DNA of 53,215 bases from positions 1 to 53,215 of IMG/VR virus record IMGVR_UViG_3300025769_000159; one strand, written 5' to 3'. The stretch comes from a virus. Below the pieces are notes generated by a model that ran no database searches, had not been told where the DNA came from, and saw only the letters and a list, made by a program, of their open reading frames with translations. Position 1 is the first letter of the stretch. Each line of letters opens with the position of its first letter. Of this stretch, positions 18,397 through 24,868 are shown one piece after another. Position numbers and translations under genes: made by a program.

Positions 18397-19630
18397 TTTA
18401 TTTTCAGGCATAGGGGGATTTGCTTTAGGCTTAGACTCTACTGGATTTTTTGAAACTGTAAAATTTGTTGAGATGGACAAATACTGTCAGAAAGTTTTAC
18501 AAAAAAACTTTCCTAACATACCAATCGAGGAGGATATAAAAAATGTCAAAGGAAAAGAATACGAAGCAGATGTCATTACTGGAGGATTTCCCTGCCAACC
18601 CTTCAGCGTCGCAGGTAAACAAAAAGGAACAAACGACAACCGCTATCTCTGGCCAGAAATGTTTAGACTCATTAGGGAGATCAAACCCGAATTCGTTATT
18701 GGGGAGAATGTGCAAGGACTTATTAACCTCCAAAACGGCGTGGTACTCAGACAGGTGCAAGACCAATTGGAAAGTGAAGGTTTCGAAGTCCAATGTTTCC
18801 TTATTCCAGCTTCAGGCATCGGTGCTTGGCACCAAAGATACAGAGTCTGGATTGTGGGCCACTCCCAACACAATGGATTACTTGCCGCCGAGAAGCGCTG
18901 CAGGGACGAAAAAGATTATGGAGGGTCACAGAAAAGGGAGAACAAGACCGTCGAACCTAAGAGAACAAGTGGATCCAGAGACAATGAAGATGTATCCAAC
19001 TCCAAAGGAGAGAGACTACAAGGGTGGAGAAGGGAAGAGAGTAATAGAGACACAAAAAGGTTACGCCAAAATTCGAAAAGGAACGGGGACAAGATTTGGA
19101 GCGAGTCTGAACGATGTAGTGGAATATCAAGAGAAGAAGATGTATCCAACACCAACACAAGACTCAGCATCGGAGAGAACGAAGAAGTACAAGCAAGGAG
19201 GGACACCTCTACCACTAGCGGTGAAGATGTATCCAACACCGACAGCATCAGACATAGAAGGTGGAGCAGCGAAGGATGTACAAATAAAGGATGGTCATTT
19301 CTTCAGAGAGAACAAGAAGGGAGAGAGATGGGGAGTGAAACTCAGAGATGCGATGGAAATGTATCCAACACCAACAGCAAGGGATCACAAAGACATGGGT
19401 TATCAACCAACATGGAAACCGAGCAGAGACAAGTCAGTTCCGAGAACAGTGTTGAAGAACAACAAACCTGGTGGCAAACTGAATCCAACGTTTGTGGAGT
19501 TCCTAATGGGATTTCCTATGAATTGGACAAAAACAGAGCCAACAGAATCAAAACCCTCGGTAACGCAATCGTCCCACAAATCGCAAGAGAGTTCGGACTC
19601 GCAATCAAAAAAGTTTTATCCGACTCCTAG
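18371..19630 (+). CDS. DNA cytosine-5 methyltransferase (Dcm-like)
   Basis: A 419-residue C5 methyltransferase with SAM-binding motif I DLFSGIGGFALGL (residues 9-21), catalytic motif IV GGFPCQPFS (Cys75), motif VI ENVQGL (residue 112 on), motif VIII QRYRVWIVG, and motif X LGNAIVPQ near residues 396-403. All catalytic parts are present. The variable target-recognition region (about residues 165-370) is unusual: hydrophilic, Arg/Ser/Glu/Asn-rich, with four VSN(S/T) repeats. The reason appears to be that a second gene is read in another frame through the same DNA from 18543. Target sequence unknown. It would methylate phage DNA, for example against host restriction. Confidence 0.9.
   Translation: MERKLKVLDLFSGIGGFALGLDSTGFFETVKFVEMDKYCQKVLQKNFPNIPIEEDIKNVKGKEYEADVITGGFPCQPFSVAGKQKGTNDNRYLWPEMFRLIREIKPEFVIGENVQGLINLQNGVVLRQVQDQLESEGFEVQCFLIPASGIGAWHQRYRVWIVGHSQHNGLLAAEKRCRDEKDYGGSQKRENKTVEPKRTSGSRDNEDVSNSKGERLQGWRREESNRDTKRLRQNSKRNGDKIWSESERCSGISREEDVSNTNTRLSIGENEEVQARRDTSTTSGEDVSNTDSIRHRRWSSEGCTNKGWSFLQREQEGREMGSETQRCDGNVSNTNSKGSQRHGLSTNMETEQRQVSSENSVEEQQTWWQTESNVCGVPNGISYELDKNRANRIKTLGNAIVPQIAREFGLAIKKVLSDS
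18527..18534 (+). promoter_or_regulatory. strong Shine-Dalgarno inside the methyltransferase gene
   Basis: GAGGAGGA, containing the full AGGAGG, lies 9 bases before the ATG at 18543. In the methyltransferase frame it encodes Glu-Glu-Asp. Its strength and spacing support internal translation of the overlapping gene and set its start. Confidence 0.65.
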
Positions 19631-20144
19631 GGCTAATGAACCTGGTAGAACTACAAAGGGTTATGGTAGAGGTTTGGCAGAGTTAATGGAAGGTAAAGAA
19701 CAAGTAGAGCCAAAGAAAATGTACAGAACTCCAACTGCGATGGACAAGGGGGACAACAGTTTTAAATACGCAGCTAAAATATTAAAAGGTAAATTAAACA
19801 GATCTGAGTCTAAACAACCTGTACAGAAAACATTATCTATGGATGTAGCGATGGAACACTTAAAAGATAATCAACATCTTATAAATGAATACGATGAAAA
19901 ATTTAAAACAAGGCCACACTTACCTCCTAAAGATATTTTTTTAGAATATTTACGAAATAACTTAGACAAGAAAAAGTTAGTTGAAGATGATATAATTAAG
20001 AAGACTACTATTGATCATTGGTTAAGATCAGATCATTGTTTTGCTTATCCAACTGTAGAATATTGGAACATGATTAAACCTTATTTAAAAGAAATAAGGT
20101 TTGATAAAGAAATGACTACTGAAATAGAGAGTGATTGGGAATGA
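18543..20144 (+). CDS. overprinted protein of the methyltransferase locus, repeated YPTP motifs
   Basis: A 533-residue frame, +1 relative to the methyltransferase, sharing 18543-19630 with it and then running alone for 514 bases. Seen: an N-terminal part MSKEKNTKQMSLLEDFPA and an NWKVKVSKSNVSLFQL strand; motifs of the type MYPTPTASD at about seven places (first a diverged WATPNTMD, then copies at 18990, 19140, 19227 and 19359, plus two after 19610); and LNPTFVEFLMGFPMNWT before the methyltransferase stop. The C-terminal 110 residues (HLPPKDIFLEYLR, HWLRSDHCFAYPTVEYW) look like a separate globular domain. I recall similar proteins, often labelled as methylases, in other phage data. No catalytic motif. 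It may assist the methyltransferase. The stop overlaps the polymerase ATG (ATGA). Confidence 0.75.
   Translation: MSKEKNTKQMSLLEDFPANPSASQVNKKEQTTTAISGQKCLDSLGRSNPNSLLGRMCKDLLTSKTAWYSDRCKTNWKVKVSKSNVSLFQLQASVLGTKDTESGLWATPNTMDYLPPRSAAGTKKIMEGHRKGRTRPSNLREQVDPETMKMYPTPKERDYKGGEGKRVIETQKGYAKIRKGTGTRFGASLNDVVEYQEKKMYPTPTQDSASERTKKYKQGGTPLPLAVKMYPTPTASDIEGGAAKDVQIKDGHFFRENKKGERWGVKLRDAMEMYPTPTARDHKDMGYQPTWKPSRDKSVPRTVLKNNKPGGKLNPTFVEFLMGFPMNWTKTEPTESKPSVTQSSHKSQESSDSQSKKFYPTPRANEPGRTTKGYGRGLAELMEGKEQVEPKKMYRTPTAMDKGDNSFKYAAKILKGKLNRSESKQPVQKTLSMDVAMEHLKDNQHLINEYDEKFKTRPHLPPKDIFLEYLRNNLDKKKLVEDDIIKKTTIDHWLRSDHCFAYPTVEYWNMIKPYLKEIRFDKEMTTEIESDWE
18990..19378 (+). repeat. dispersed in-frame repeat ATGTATCCAACNCC
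   Basis: Four copies of ATGTATCCAAC(A/T)CC begin at 18990, 19140, 19227 and 19359. Spacings of 150, 87 and 132 bases are all multiples of three, so each copy keeps the same phase in both overlapping genes: VSN(T/S) in the methyltransferase and MYPTP in the overprinted protein. Confidence 0.8.
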
Positions 20145-21982
20145 AGATATTATTTAAACCTCAAACAGAGTGGTTACCACCTGAAGAGTTCAAAGATCTA
20201 TCTAGTTACGATGAGATAGCAATTGACTTAGAAACAAAAGACCCAAGTTTAAAAGATATGGGGTCAGGATCTATAACTGGTAAAGCAAAGATAGTTGGTA
20301 TAGCTTTAGCAGTTGAGGGTTGGTCAGCATATTATCCAATAGATCACGAAGGTGGGGGTAATATGGATAAGAAAAAAGTAATGAATTACTTTAGAACCGT
20401 TCTAAACTATCCTTCAACTAAGATATTTCACAATGCTATGTACGATGTATGCTTTATTAGGGCTGCAGGGCTAAAAATTAATGGAAAGATTGTAGATACC
20501 ATGATTGCTGGCTCTCTCGTGGACGAGAATCGCTTTCGATACGATTTAGGTAGTTTGGGTCGTGATTATGTCGGAATCGGCAAAAATGAGGCTGTATTGA
20601 AGGAAACTGCGAAGGAATGGGGCATAGATCCTAAGTCTGAGATGTACAAGCTACCTGCAATGTATGTTGGTGAGTATGCCGAACAAGATGCGGTATTAAC
20701 TTTAAAATTATGGCAAGAAATGAAGAAAGAAATATTAATAGAAGAGATTTCTTCTATCTTTGAATTAGAGACTGAACTTTTTCCTTGCCTCGTTGATATG
20801 CGTTTCTTAGGAGTTCGTGTAGATGTTGAAGGAGCTCATGCATTGAAACAAAAATTAGTTCAAGTAGAAAAAGAATGCTTGCAACAAGTGAAGAAAGCAA
20901 CAGGAATAGACACACAAATATGGGCTGCAAGATCCATTGAGAAAGTTTTTCAAAAACTATCTTTAGATTACGAACGAACACAGAAAACAGATTCACCATC
21001 ATTTACCAAAAACTTTCTACAAAATCACGAACATCCAATTGTTAAACAAATAGCACGTGCTAGAGAAATAAACAAAGCACACACAACTTTTATTGATACC
21101 ATATTAAAACACTCACATAAAGGTAGAATACACGCTGACATAAATCAATTGCGTTCAGATAATGGCGGAACTGTGACGGGTAGATTCTCGTACTCTAATC
21201 CAAACTTACAGCAAATTCCAGCACGTAACAAGGATCTTGGACCAATGATCAGATCTCTATTTATACCTGAAGAAGGACACACTTGGGGTTGCTTTGATTA
21301 CTCACAACAAGAACCAAGGCTTGTAGTTCATTATGCAGCATTAGATAATTTATATGGAGTAAGTGATGTAATCGAAGCATATAAAGATGGTGAAGCTGAC
21401 TTTCATCAGATCGTAGCTGAAATGGCAGACATACCAAGATCTCAAGCTAAAACAATTAATCTTGGGTTGTTCTATGGTATGGGTAAAAATAAATTACAAG
21501 CAGAATTAGGTATTAATGAAGACAAAGCTAAAGATTTATTTAAACAATATCATAACAGAGTTCCTTTTGTAAAAACCTTAATGGATAGTGTTATGCGTAA
21601 AGCAGCGGATAATGGTAGAATAAGAACTTGGTTAGGCCGTAGATGTAGATTTAATTTATGGGAACCGAATCAATATGGTATACACAAAGCCTTGCCTCAT
21701 GATGCAGCGTTGGCGGAACACGGACCAGGGATCAGAAGAGCTTACACTTACAAAGCATTAAATAAATTAATACAAGGATCAGCTGCTGATATGACTAAAA
21801 AGGCTATGGTAGAATTGCATAAGGAGGGTATCATACCACATATACAAGTACATGATGAACTTGATATATCTGTTAAAGGTAATGCAGATAAGATAAAAGA
21901 AATTATGGAGTCTGCGGTTGAATTAGAAGTGCCCAATAAGGTGGACTATGAATCAGGTTCAAATTGGGGTAATATTAAATGA
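20141..21982 (+). CDS. polA: family A DNA polymerase with 3'-5' exonuclease
   Basis: A 613-residue PolA. The exonuclease domain is complete by motif: DLET near residue 29, HNAMYDVCF near 95, and YAEQDAVLT near 180. Polymerase motif A is CFDYSQQEPR, motif B (O-helix) RSQAKTINLGLFYGM, and motif C QVHDELDIS. At the position equivalent to E. coli Phe762 the residue is Leu (NLGLFYG). No 5'-3' exonuclease domain. Start chosen at ATG 20141, which overlaps the upstream stop (ATGA); a TTG at 20135 would add two residues. It is probably the replicative polymerase, acting with the nearby primase and helicases. Confidence 0.95.
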   Translation: MKILFKPQTEWLPPEEFKDLSSYDEIAIDLETKDPSLKDMGSGSITGKAKIVGIALAVEGWSAYYPIDHEGGGNMDKKKVMNYFRTVLNYPSTKIFHNAMYDVCFIRAAGLKINGKIVDTMIAGSLVDENRFRYDLGSLGRDYVGIGKNEAVLKETAKEWGIDPKSEMYKLPAMYVGEYAEQDAVLTLKLWQEMKKEILIEEISSIFELETELFPCLVDMRFLGVRVDVEGAHALKQKLVQVEKECLQQVKKATGIDTQIWAARSIEKVFQKLSLDYERTQKTDSPSFTKNFLQNHEHPIVKQIARAREINKAHTTFIDTILKHSHKGRIHADINQLRSDNGGTVTGRFSYSNPNLQQIPARNKDLGPMIRSLFIPEEGHTWGCFDYSQQEPRLVVHYAALDNLYGVSDVIEAYKDGEADFHQIVAEMADIPRSQAKTINLGLFYGMGKNKLQAELGINEDKAKDLFKQYHNRVPFVKTLMDSVMRKAADNGRIRTWLGRRCRFNLWEPNQYGIHKALPHDAALAEHGPGIRRAYTYKALNKLIQGSAADMTKKAMVELHKEGIIPHIQVHDELDISVKGNADKIKEIMESAVELEVPNKVDYESGSNWGNIK

Positions 21983-21991
21983 GGATAAATT

Positions 21992-22642
21992 ATGGCTTAC
22001 TTAAATGCAAATATACCACCAACTTATGCACAAATAAGAAAGGAGTATCTTTATGATCTTAAAAAAGGTTTTGGAGAAGTTAGTGACTGTATTATCTTTG
22101 GTCTTAGCGCTCTTACAGGTAGGGCTATATTATTTCATGCTATTATGGAAAACGGTGCAATATTTTATCGCCTCCCTATTAGCGCGTTTATTCAACAGGG
22201 ATTTGATGCATCCAGAGTGCCCACAAAAAGACTTGATGAACTACAGCTCTGGAATTGTTTTAGTTATTATCCTTCTGTCCATCGTTGGGATATTTTAGAT
22301 GGACAAGCTGGTAAATATATAGGTAAAGATAAAAAATGGCATCCAGGTAAATATTTATTTACCGTTGACTTTGCACATCCAGAGAGTAATATATTAGACA
22401 CTGATCATTCGGAGATCCCGCACGAGCATAAGTGCGCTCACATAATTGCATTAGACGACGGCAATTTTGCAGCACAACCTAACAATAGATGTATATGGGA
22501 CATACCTTCTTTTACTGTAAAAGATGATATTCCTGATTGGAAAGTGCAGACTTCTGAATGGAATGTTGAAGATAGTAGGGCTTGGCGAACTGAAGACACC
22601 GACAAGTTCTTCTATGAAATCGAGGAGAAAAAAAATGATTAA
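21992..22642 (+). CDS. conserved-looking hypothetical protein, 216 aa
   Basis: Protein with several dense aromatic and polar motifs: LQLWNCFSYYPSVHRWDIL, GKYLFTVDFAHPESN, HEHKCAHIIALDDGNFAAQP and RCIWDIPSF. The His/Asp/Cys-rich middle suggests a metal-binding or enzymatic fold, and I recall similar small proteins next to phage polymerases, but I cannot name the family. GAGGATAAATT precedes the ATG. It overlaps the next gene by 8 bases. No membrane segment. Confidence 0.6.
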   Translation: MAYLNANIPPTYAQIRKEYLYDLKKGFGEVSDCIIFGLSALTGRAILFHAIMENGAIFYRLPISAFIQQGFDASRVPTKRLDELQLWNCFSYYPSVHRWDILDGQAGKYIGKDKKWHPGKYLFTVDFAHPESNILDTDHSEIPHEHKCAHIIALDDGNFAAQPNNRCIWDIPSFTVKDDIPDWKVQTSEWNVEDSRAWRTEDTDKFFYEIEEKKND

Positions 22643-22736
22643 TAAAATAAAAGATAAGGCTATGCATTACTGGTTAAATCACAAGGTTGAAAGCATTGTG
22701 TTTATAGTTTTAATAGTAGCTTTAATTATAAAATAA
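22635..22736 (+). CDS. 33-residue single-pass membrane peptide
   Basis: Short frame MINKIKDKAMHYWL followed by a hydrophobic helix SIVFIVLIVALII ending in Lys. GAGGAGAAA upstream is a good ribosome site, and its stop shares one base with the next start (TAATG). Basic N-terminus and hydrophobic C-terminus suggest an inner-membrane peptide with the N-terminus in the cytoplasm. Role unknown; the first of a cluster of small membrane proteins. Confidence 0.5.
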   Translation: MINKIKDKAMHYWLNHKVESIVFIVLIVALIIK

Positions 22737-23047
22737 TGAATTTAGTAGATTTATTAAAAAAAAATATAGTAATGGTTCCAGTTGTAGCTTCGGTTATAGT
22801 TGGAACTTTTACTGGTGTACGTTATATTGTAAATCTTACAGATACTATTAATCAAAACGAATTAAGACTAACTAATCTTGAAAGAGATGTTGGTCAATTA
22901 GAAAAAAACATTACAGATATTAATACAAGATTATCTTCTGCGGAAGCTACATGGCAAATGGCAGAAAATTTATATAGAACTTTAGCTGATCAAGTTAGAG
23001 AACACACTTATGATATTAAAGATTTAAACAGAGAGATAAACTATTAA
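22736..23047 (+). CDS. membrane-anchored coiled-coil protein, 103 aa
   Basis: N-terminal membrane segment (MVPVVASVIVGTFTGV, residues 12-27) followed by a long coiled coil from about residue 38 to 100 with regular Leu/Ile positions (LTNLERDVGQLEKNI). One-pass topology with the coil outside the membrane resembles i-spanin or septation-type phage proteins, but there is no overlapping o-spanin frame identified with certainty; the next gene does encode an exported protein. Start overlaps the previous stop by one base. Confidence 0.55.
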   Translation: MNLVDLLKKNIVMVPVVASVIVGTFTGVRYIVNLTDTINQNELRLTNLERDVGQLEKNITDINTRLSSAEATWQMAENLYRTLADQVREHTYDIKDLNREINY

Positions 23048-23056
23048 GGATGAACC

Positions 23057-23665
23057 ATGGAGATTGCCAGGATGAATTACTACTTTACAGGTATGTTAAT
23101 TATAATGCTAACTCTATTAGCATTTTGTGCTAGTCCAGCATATTCTAGAAATGACTATCTAAATAATGGTACTAATACTTGTAGCACTGGTGATCTTAGC
23201 ATATCAATCGATCAAAGAGACTCGGAGTCTAGGTATAGACACAATAATCCTGACAATAATTATAATAGCCCTAGCGATGATAGGTCATTACGTTTAACTT
23301 GGAGACACTATTTAGGTTCAGCCTGCACCGATGAATTTAAAGCTGTTCAACAAGAAAACATGGAACTAAAACAGCAGCTAGAACTCATGAAAATGTGCGG
23401 AAAAGTCAATAAAAACCCCACTTTAAAGTACAATCCAAACTTCCATTTGCTGGTTATGAAATGCTCTGGTATAGTGATTAATGATGAAAATCAGGAAAGA
23501 CCCGATGGTAGTGCTTGGGACGATTTAAGAGATGAATATCAAAACCTACCTGAACACAAGGATAAAAAATTTATGGGCACAAAAGATATAATGAAGGATA
23601 GCACTTTGAAAATGCCACCAAAAGATTATATATTGCCTTTACCAAAACCAAAAATAAATGAGTAA
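23057..23665 (+). CDS. exported protein with signal peptide
   Basis: A 202-residue protein (197 from the second ATG at 23072). The N-terminus holds a signal-like segment MLIIMLTLLAFCASPAYS followed by an Asp/Asn/Ser/Tyr-rich stretch. A short helix EFKAVQQENMELKQQLELM near residue 92 is coiled-coil-like, and the C-terminus is Pro/Lys-rich. The protein is probably periplasmic. Together with the preceding membrane coiled-coil protein it might form an envelope-spanning pair, which is inference. Four cysteines in the mature part could form disulfides. Confidence 0.6.
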   Translation: MEIARMNYYFTGMLIIMLTLLAFCASPAYSRNDYLNNGTNTCSTGDLSISIDQRDSESRYRHNNPDNNYNSPSDDRSLRLTWRHYLGSACTDEFKAVQQENMELKQQLELMKMCGKVNKNPTLKYNPNFHLLVMKCSGIVINDENQERPDGSAWDDLRDEYQNLPEHKDKKFMGTKDIMKDSTLKMPPKDYILPLPKPKINE

Positions 23666-24038
23666 TAAACCTTTAAATATCGGAGAAGAAGCACGGGTGC
23701 AGATGCCGATGAAGACGGTAGCTAGCCTAATCGTGCTCGTAGCAATGGGCGTGTTCGCATACACAGAGTTGACTGCAAGGTTGGTATCGTTAGAGACATC
23801 ACGTGAGTTGTTTGAAAATGATTTACTTAAAAAATCAGAACAAGTGCCCACGGATCAAGAACAACATTTTTTAATAGAGGATTTATATAAATCCGTAGAG
23901 AAAATGGAACAGACTCAAGAGATGAACATGACAAACAAAGTTAATATAGAATTTTTAAGAGAACAATTGGATAAAGCTTTAGCTGATATCGAAGTATTAA
24001 AAGATAAGGTAAGACAAAATGGCAACGGGACGCATTAA
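23658..24038 (+). CDS. membrane protein with C-terminal coiled coil, 126 aa
   Basis: A cytoplasmic N-terminal 20 residues, a membrane segment (VASLIVLVAMGVFAY, residues 21-35), then a coiled coil over most of the remainder (NIEFLREQLDKALADIEVL). The layout is the same as in the protein at 22736. Overlaps the previous gene by 8 bases and the next by 20. Function unknown; envelope-associated. Confidence 0.55.
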   Translation: MSNKPLNIGEEARVQMPMKTVASLIVLVAMGVFAYTELTARLVSLETSRELFENDLLKKSEQVPTDQEQHFLIEDLYKSVEKMEQTQEMNMTNKVNIEFLREQLDKALADIEVLKDKVRQNGNGTH

Positions 24039-24189
24039 TAGAAAAGTTTTAGATCATATTGCACAGATAAACAAAGAGAATAAAGAAATAAGTTTATCAA
24101 AAAATTTAAAAAAAGAAGTTGAAACTGGCAAGCATGGTACACAAAAATATGTTATCAAGCAAGGTATCAACAAAGGTAAGGTTTTATGA
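24019..24189 (+). CDS. small basic protein, 56 aa
   Basis: Frame MATGRINRKVLDHIAQ to INKGKVL, overlapping both neighbours (20 bases upstream, 4 downstream as ATGA), which indicates coupled translation. Lys-rich with a short amphipathic helix. No domain recognised; may bind nucleic acid. Confidence 0.5.
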   Translation: MATGRINRKVLDHIAQINKENKEISLSKNLKKEVETGKHGTQKYVIKQGINKGKVL

Positions 24190-24401
24190 CAGAGTTAATT
24201 ATCGCCCTTCTTATGATTGTTCATGGAGAGATCAAGGAACACAGAATACAAGAGTCTATGTCTGATTGTTTAAAAGGAAAAAGAATTGCTATGAGAACCA
24301 ATAAAAATAATAATATTCAATATCAGTGCATAAAGTCGATGGCTGAGTTAGAGTCGAACATAGATGGCAGCAAAAGCATCAAAAAACTCATCCTCGAATA
24401 A
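24186..24401 (+). CDS. small protein with hydrophobic N-terminus, 71 aa
   Basis: Starts MTELIIALLMIVHGEI, a short hydrophobic helix, then a polar part with MSDCLKGKRIAMR and a second Cys in YQCIKS. I recall this type of protein as frequent in marine phages. The two Cys residues after a signal-like start suggest an exported, disulfide-bonded protein, though the hydrophobic stretch is short. ATGA overlap with the upstream gene. Confidence 0.6.
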   Translation: MTELIIALLMIVHGEIKEHRIQESMSDCLKGKRIAMRTNKNNNIQYQCIKSMAELESNIDGSKSIKKLILE

Positions 24402-24510
24402 GGTGGCTAAAGAATTAAAAGATAGACGTTATCACCAACGTGTGATAAAAAATAAGAAAGCATATGACAGGAAAAAAATACACATGGAAGTTTACACCAG
24501 AGGTAGTTAA
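24364..24510 (+). CDS. small basic protein, 48 aa
   Basis: Frame MAAKASKNSSSNKVAKE to EVYTRGS, rich in Lys and Arg (DRRYHQRVIKNKKAYDRKK). It overlaps the upstream gene by 38 bases and the downstream zinc-ribbon gene by 47, both in other frames. The RYHQRV(I/V)KxKK pattern is one I associate with small proteins in other marine phages, which raises confidence that the frame is real. Probably nucleic-acid-binding. Confidence 0.5.
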   Translation: MAAKASKNSSSNKVAKELKDRRYHQRVIKNKKAYDRKKIHMEVYTRGS

Positions 24511-24691
24511 TGGTGTTTGTCCTACTTGTGAAGAGGATACTTTATTGGTTTCGATAACTAGAGAATACTATAGATGTGTAACTTGTGGTACAGATTTAGA
24601 GCAGCATGTAAATGGTAAAATAATTTATTTACCATCCCTAGCGGGTAAAACAGTACAATCTCAAATTGATAAATTTTTAAAAGATGGCTAG
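24464..24691 (+). CDS. small zinc-ribbon protein
   Basis: A 75-residue protein with two CxxC pairs 18 residues apart, CPTC and CVTC, forming a classical zinc ribbon (residues 19-40), followed by a conserved-looking tail GKIIYLPSLAGKT. Likely binds DNA or RNA, or contacts transcription machinery. Preceded by GACAGG only as a weak ribosome site; overlaps both neighbours, which suggests coupled expression at the end of the replication operon. Confidence 0.65.
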   Translation: MTGKKYTWKFTPEVVNGVCPTCEEDTLLVSITREYYRCVTCGTDLEQHVNGKIIYLPSLAGKTVQSQIDKFLKDG

Positions 24692-24818
24692 ACAAAGTTT
24701 TAAATTTTTTACACCTCGTGATAAACCTAAGAAAAGAGGGGCTCGCCAACACAAGAAAAACAAGAATAAAAGCGAGAAAAGACAACAAAAACAGCTTCGT
24801 TACAAAGGACAGGGTTGA
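24684..24818 (+). CDS. small very basic protein, 44 aa
   Basis: Frame MARQSFKFFTPRDKPKKR to LRYKGQG, nearly half Lys, Arg and Gln. It overlaps the zinc-ribbon gene by 8 bases. The FKFxTPRDKxKKR start and the KRxxKxxxYxGQG-type end are familiar from small marine phage proteins. Its stop codon lies inside the -35 box of the next promoter, so it is the last gene of this operon. Confidence 0.55.
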   Translation: MARQSFKFFTPRDKPKKRGARQHKKNKNKSEKRQQKQLRYKGQG

Positions 24819-24843
24819 CATATATCACATAATCTCCTATAAA
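24815..24843 (+). promoter_or_regulatory. near-consensus sigma70-like promoter
   Basis: TTGACA (24815-24820), 17 bases, TATAAA (24838-24843). Transcription would start near 24850, giving a short leader with AGGAG (24856-24860) 8 bases before the ATG at 24869. The sequence CTCCTATAAA around the -10 box is repeated at the promoter at 31916. Confidence 0.7.
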
Positions 24844-24868
24844 TTAAAATTATACAGGAGAAATAATT

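Noticed and set aside
18916-19248. Antisense ORF of 110 aa (and a smaller one at 18957-19160) inside the methyltransferase locus
   Set aside because: Low-complexity Ser/Leu reading that mirrors the two coded plus-strand frames; no ribosome site or domain.
22053-22298. Hydrophobic plus-strand ORF of 81 aa inside the gene at 21992
   Set aside because: Hydrophobicity comes from the frame shift of an AT-rich gene; no ribosome site stands out. Kept as unlikely.
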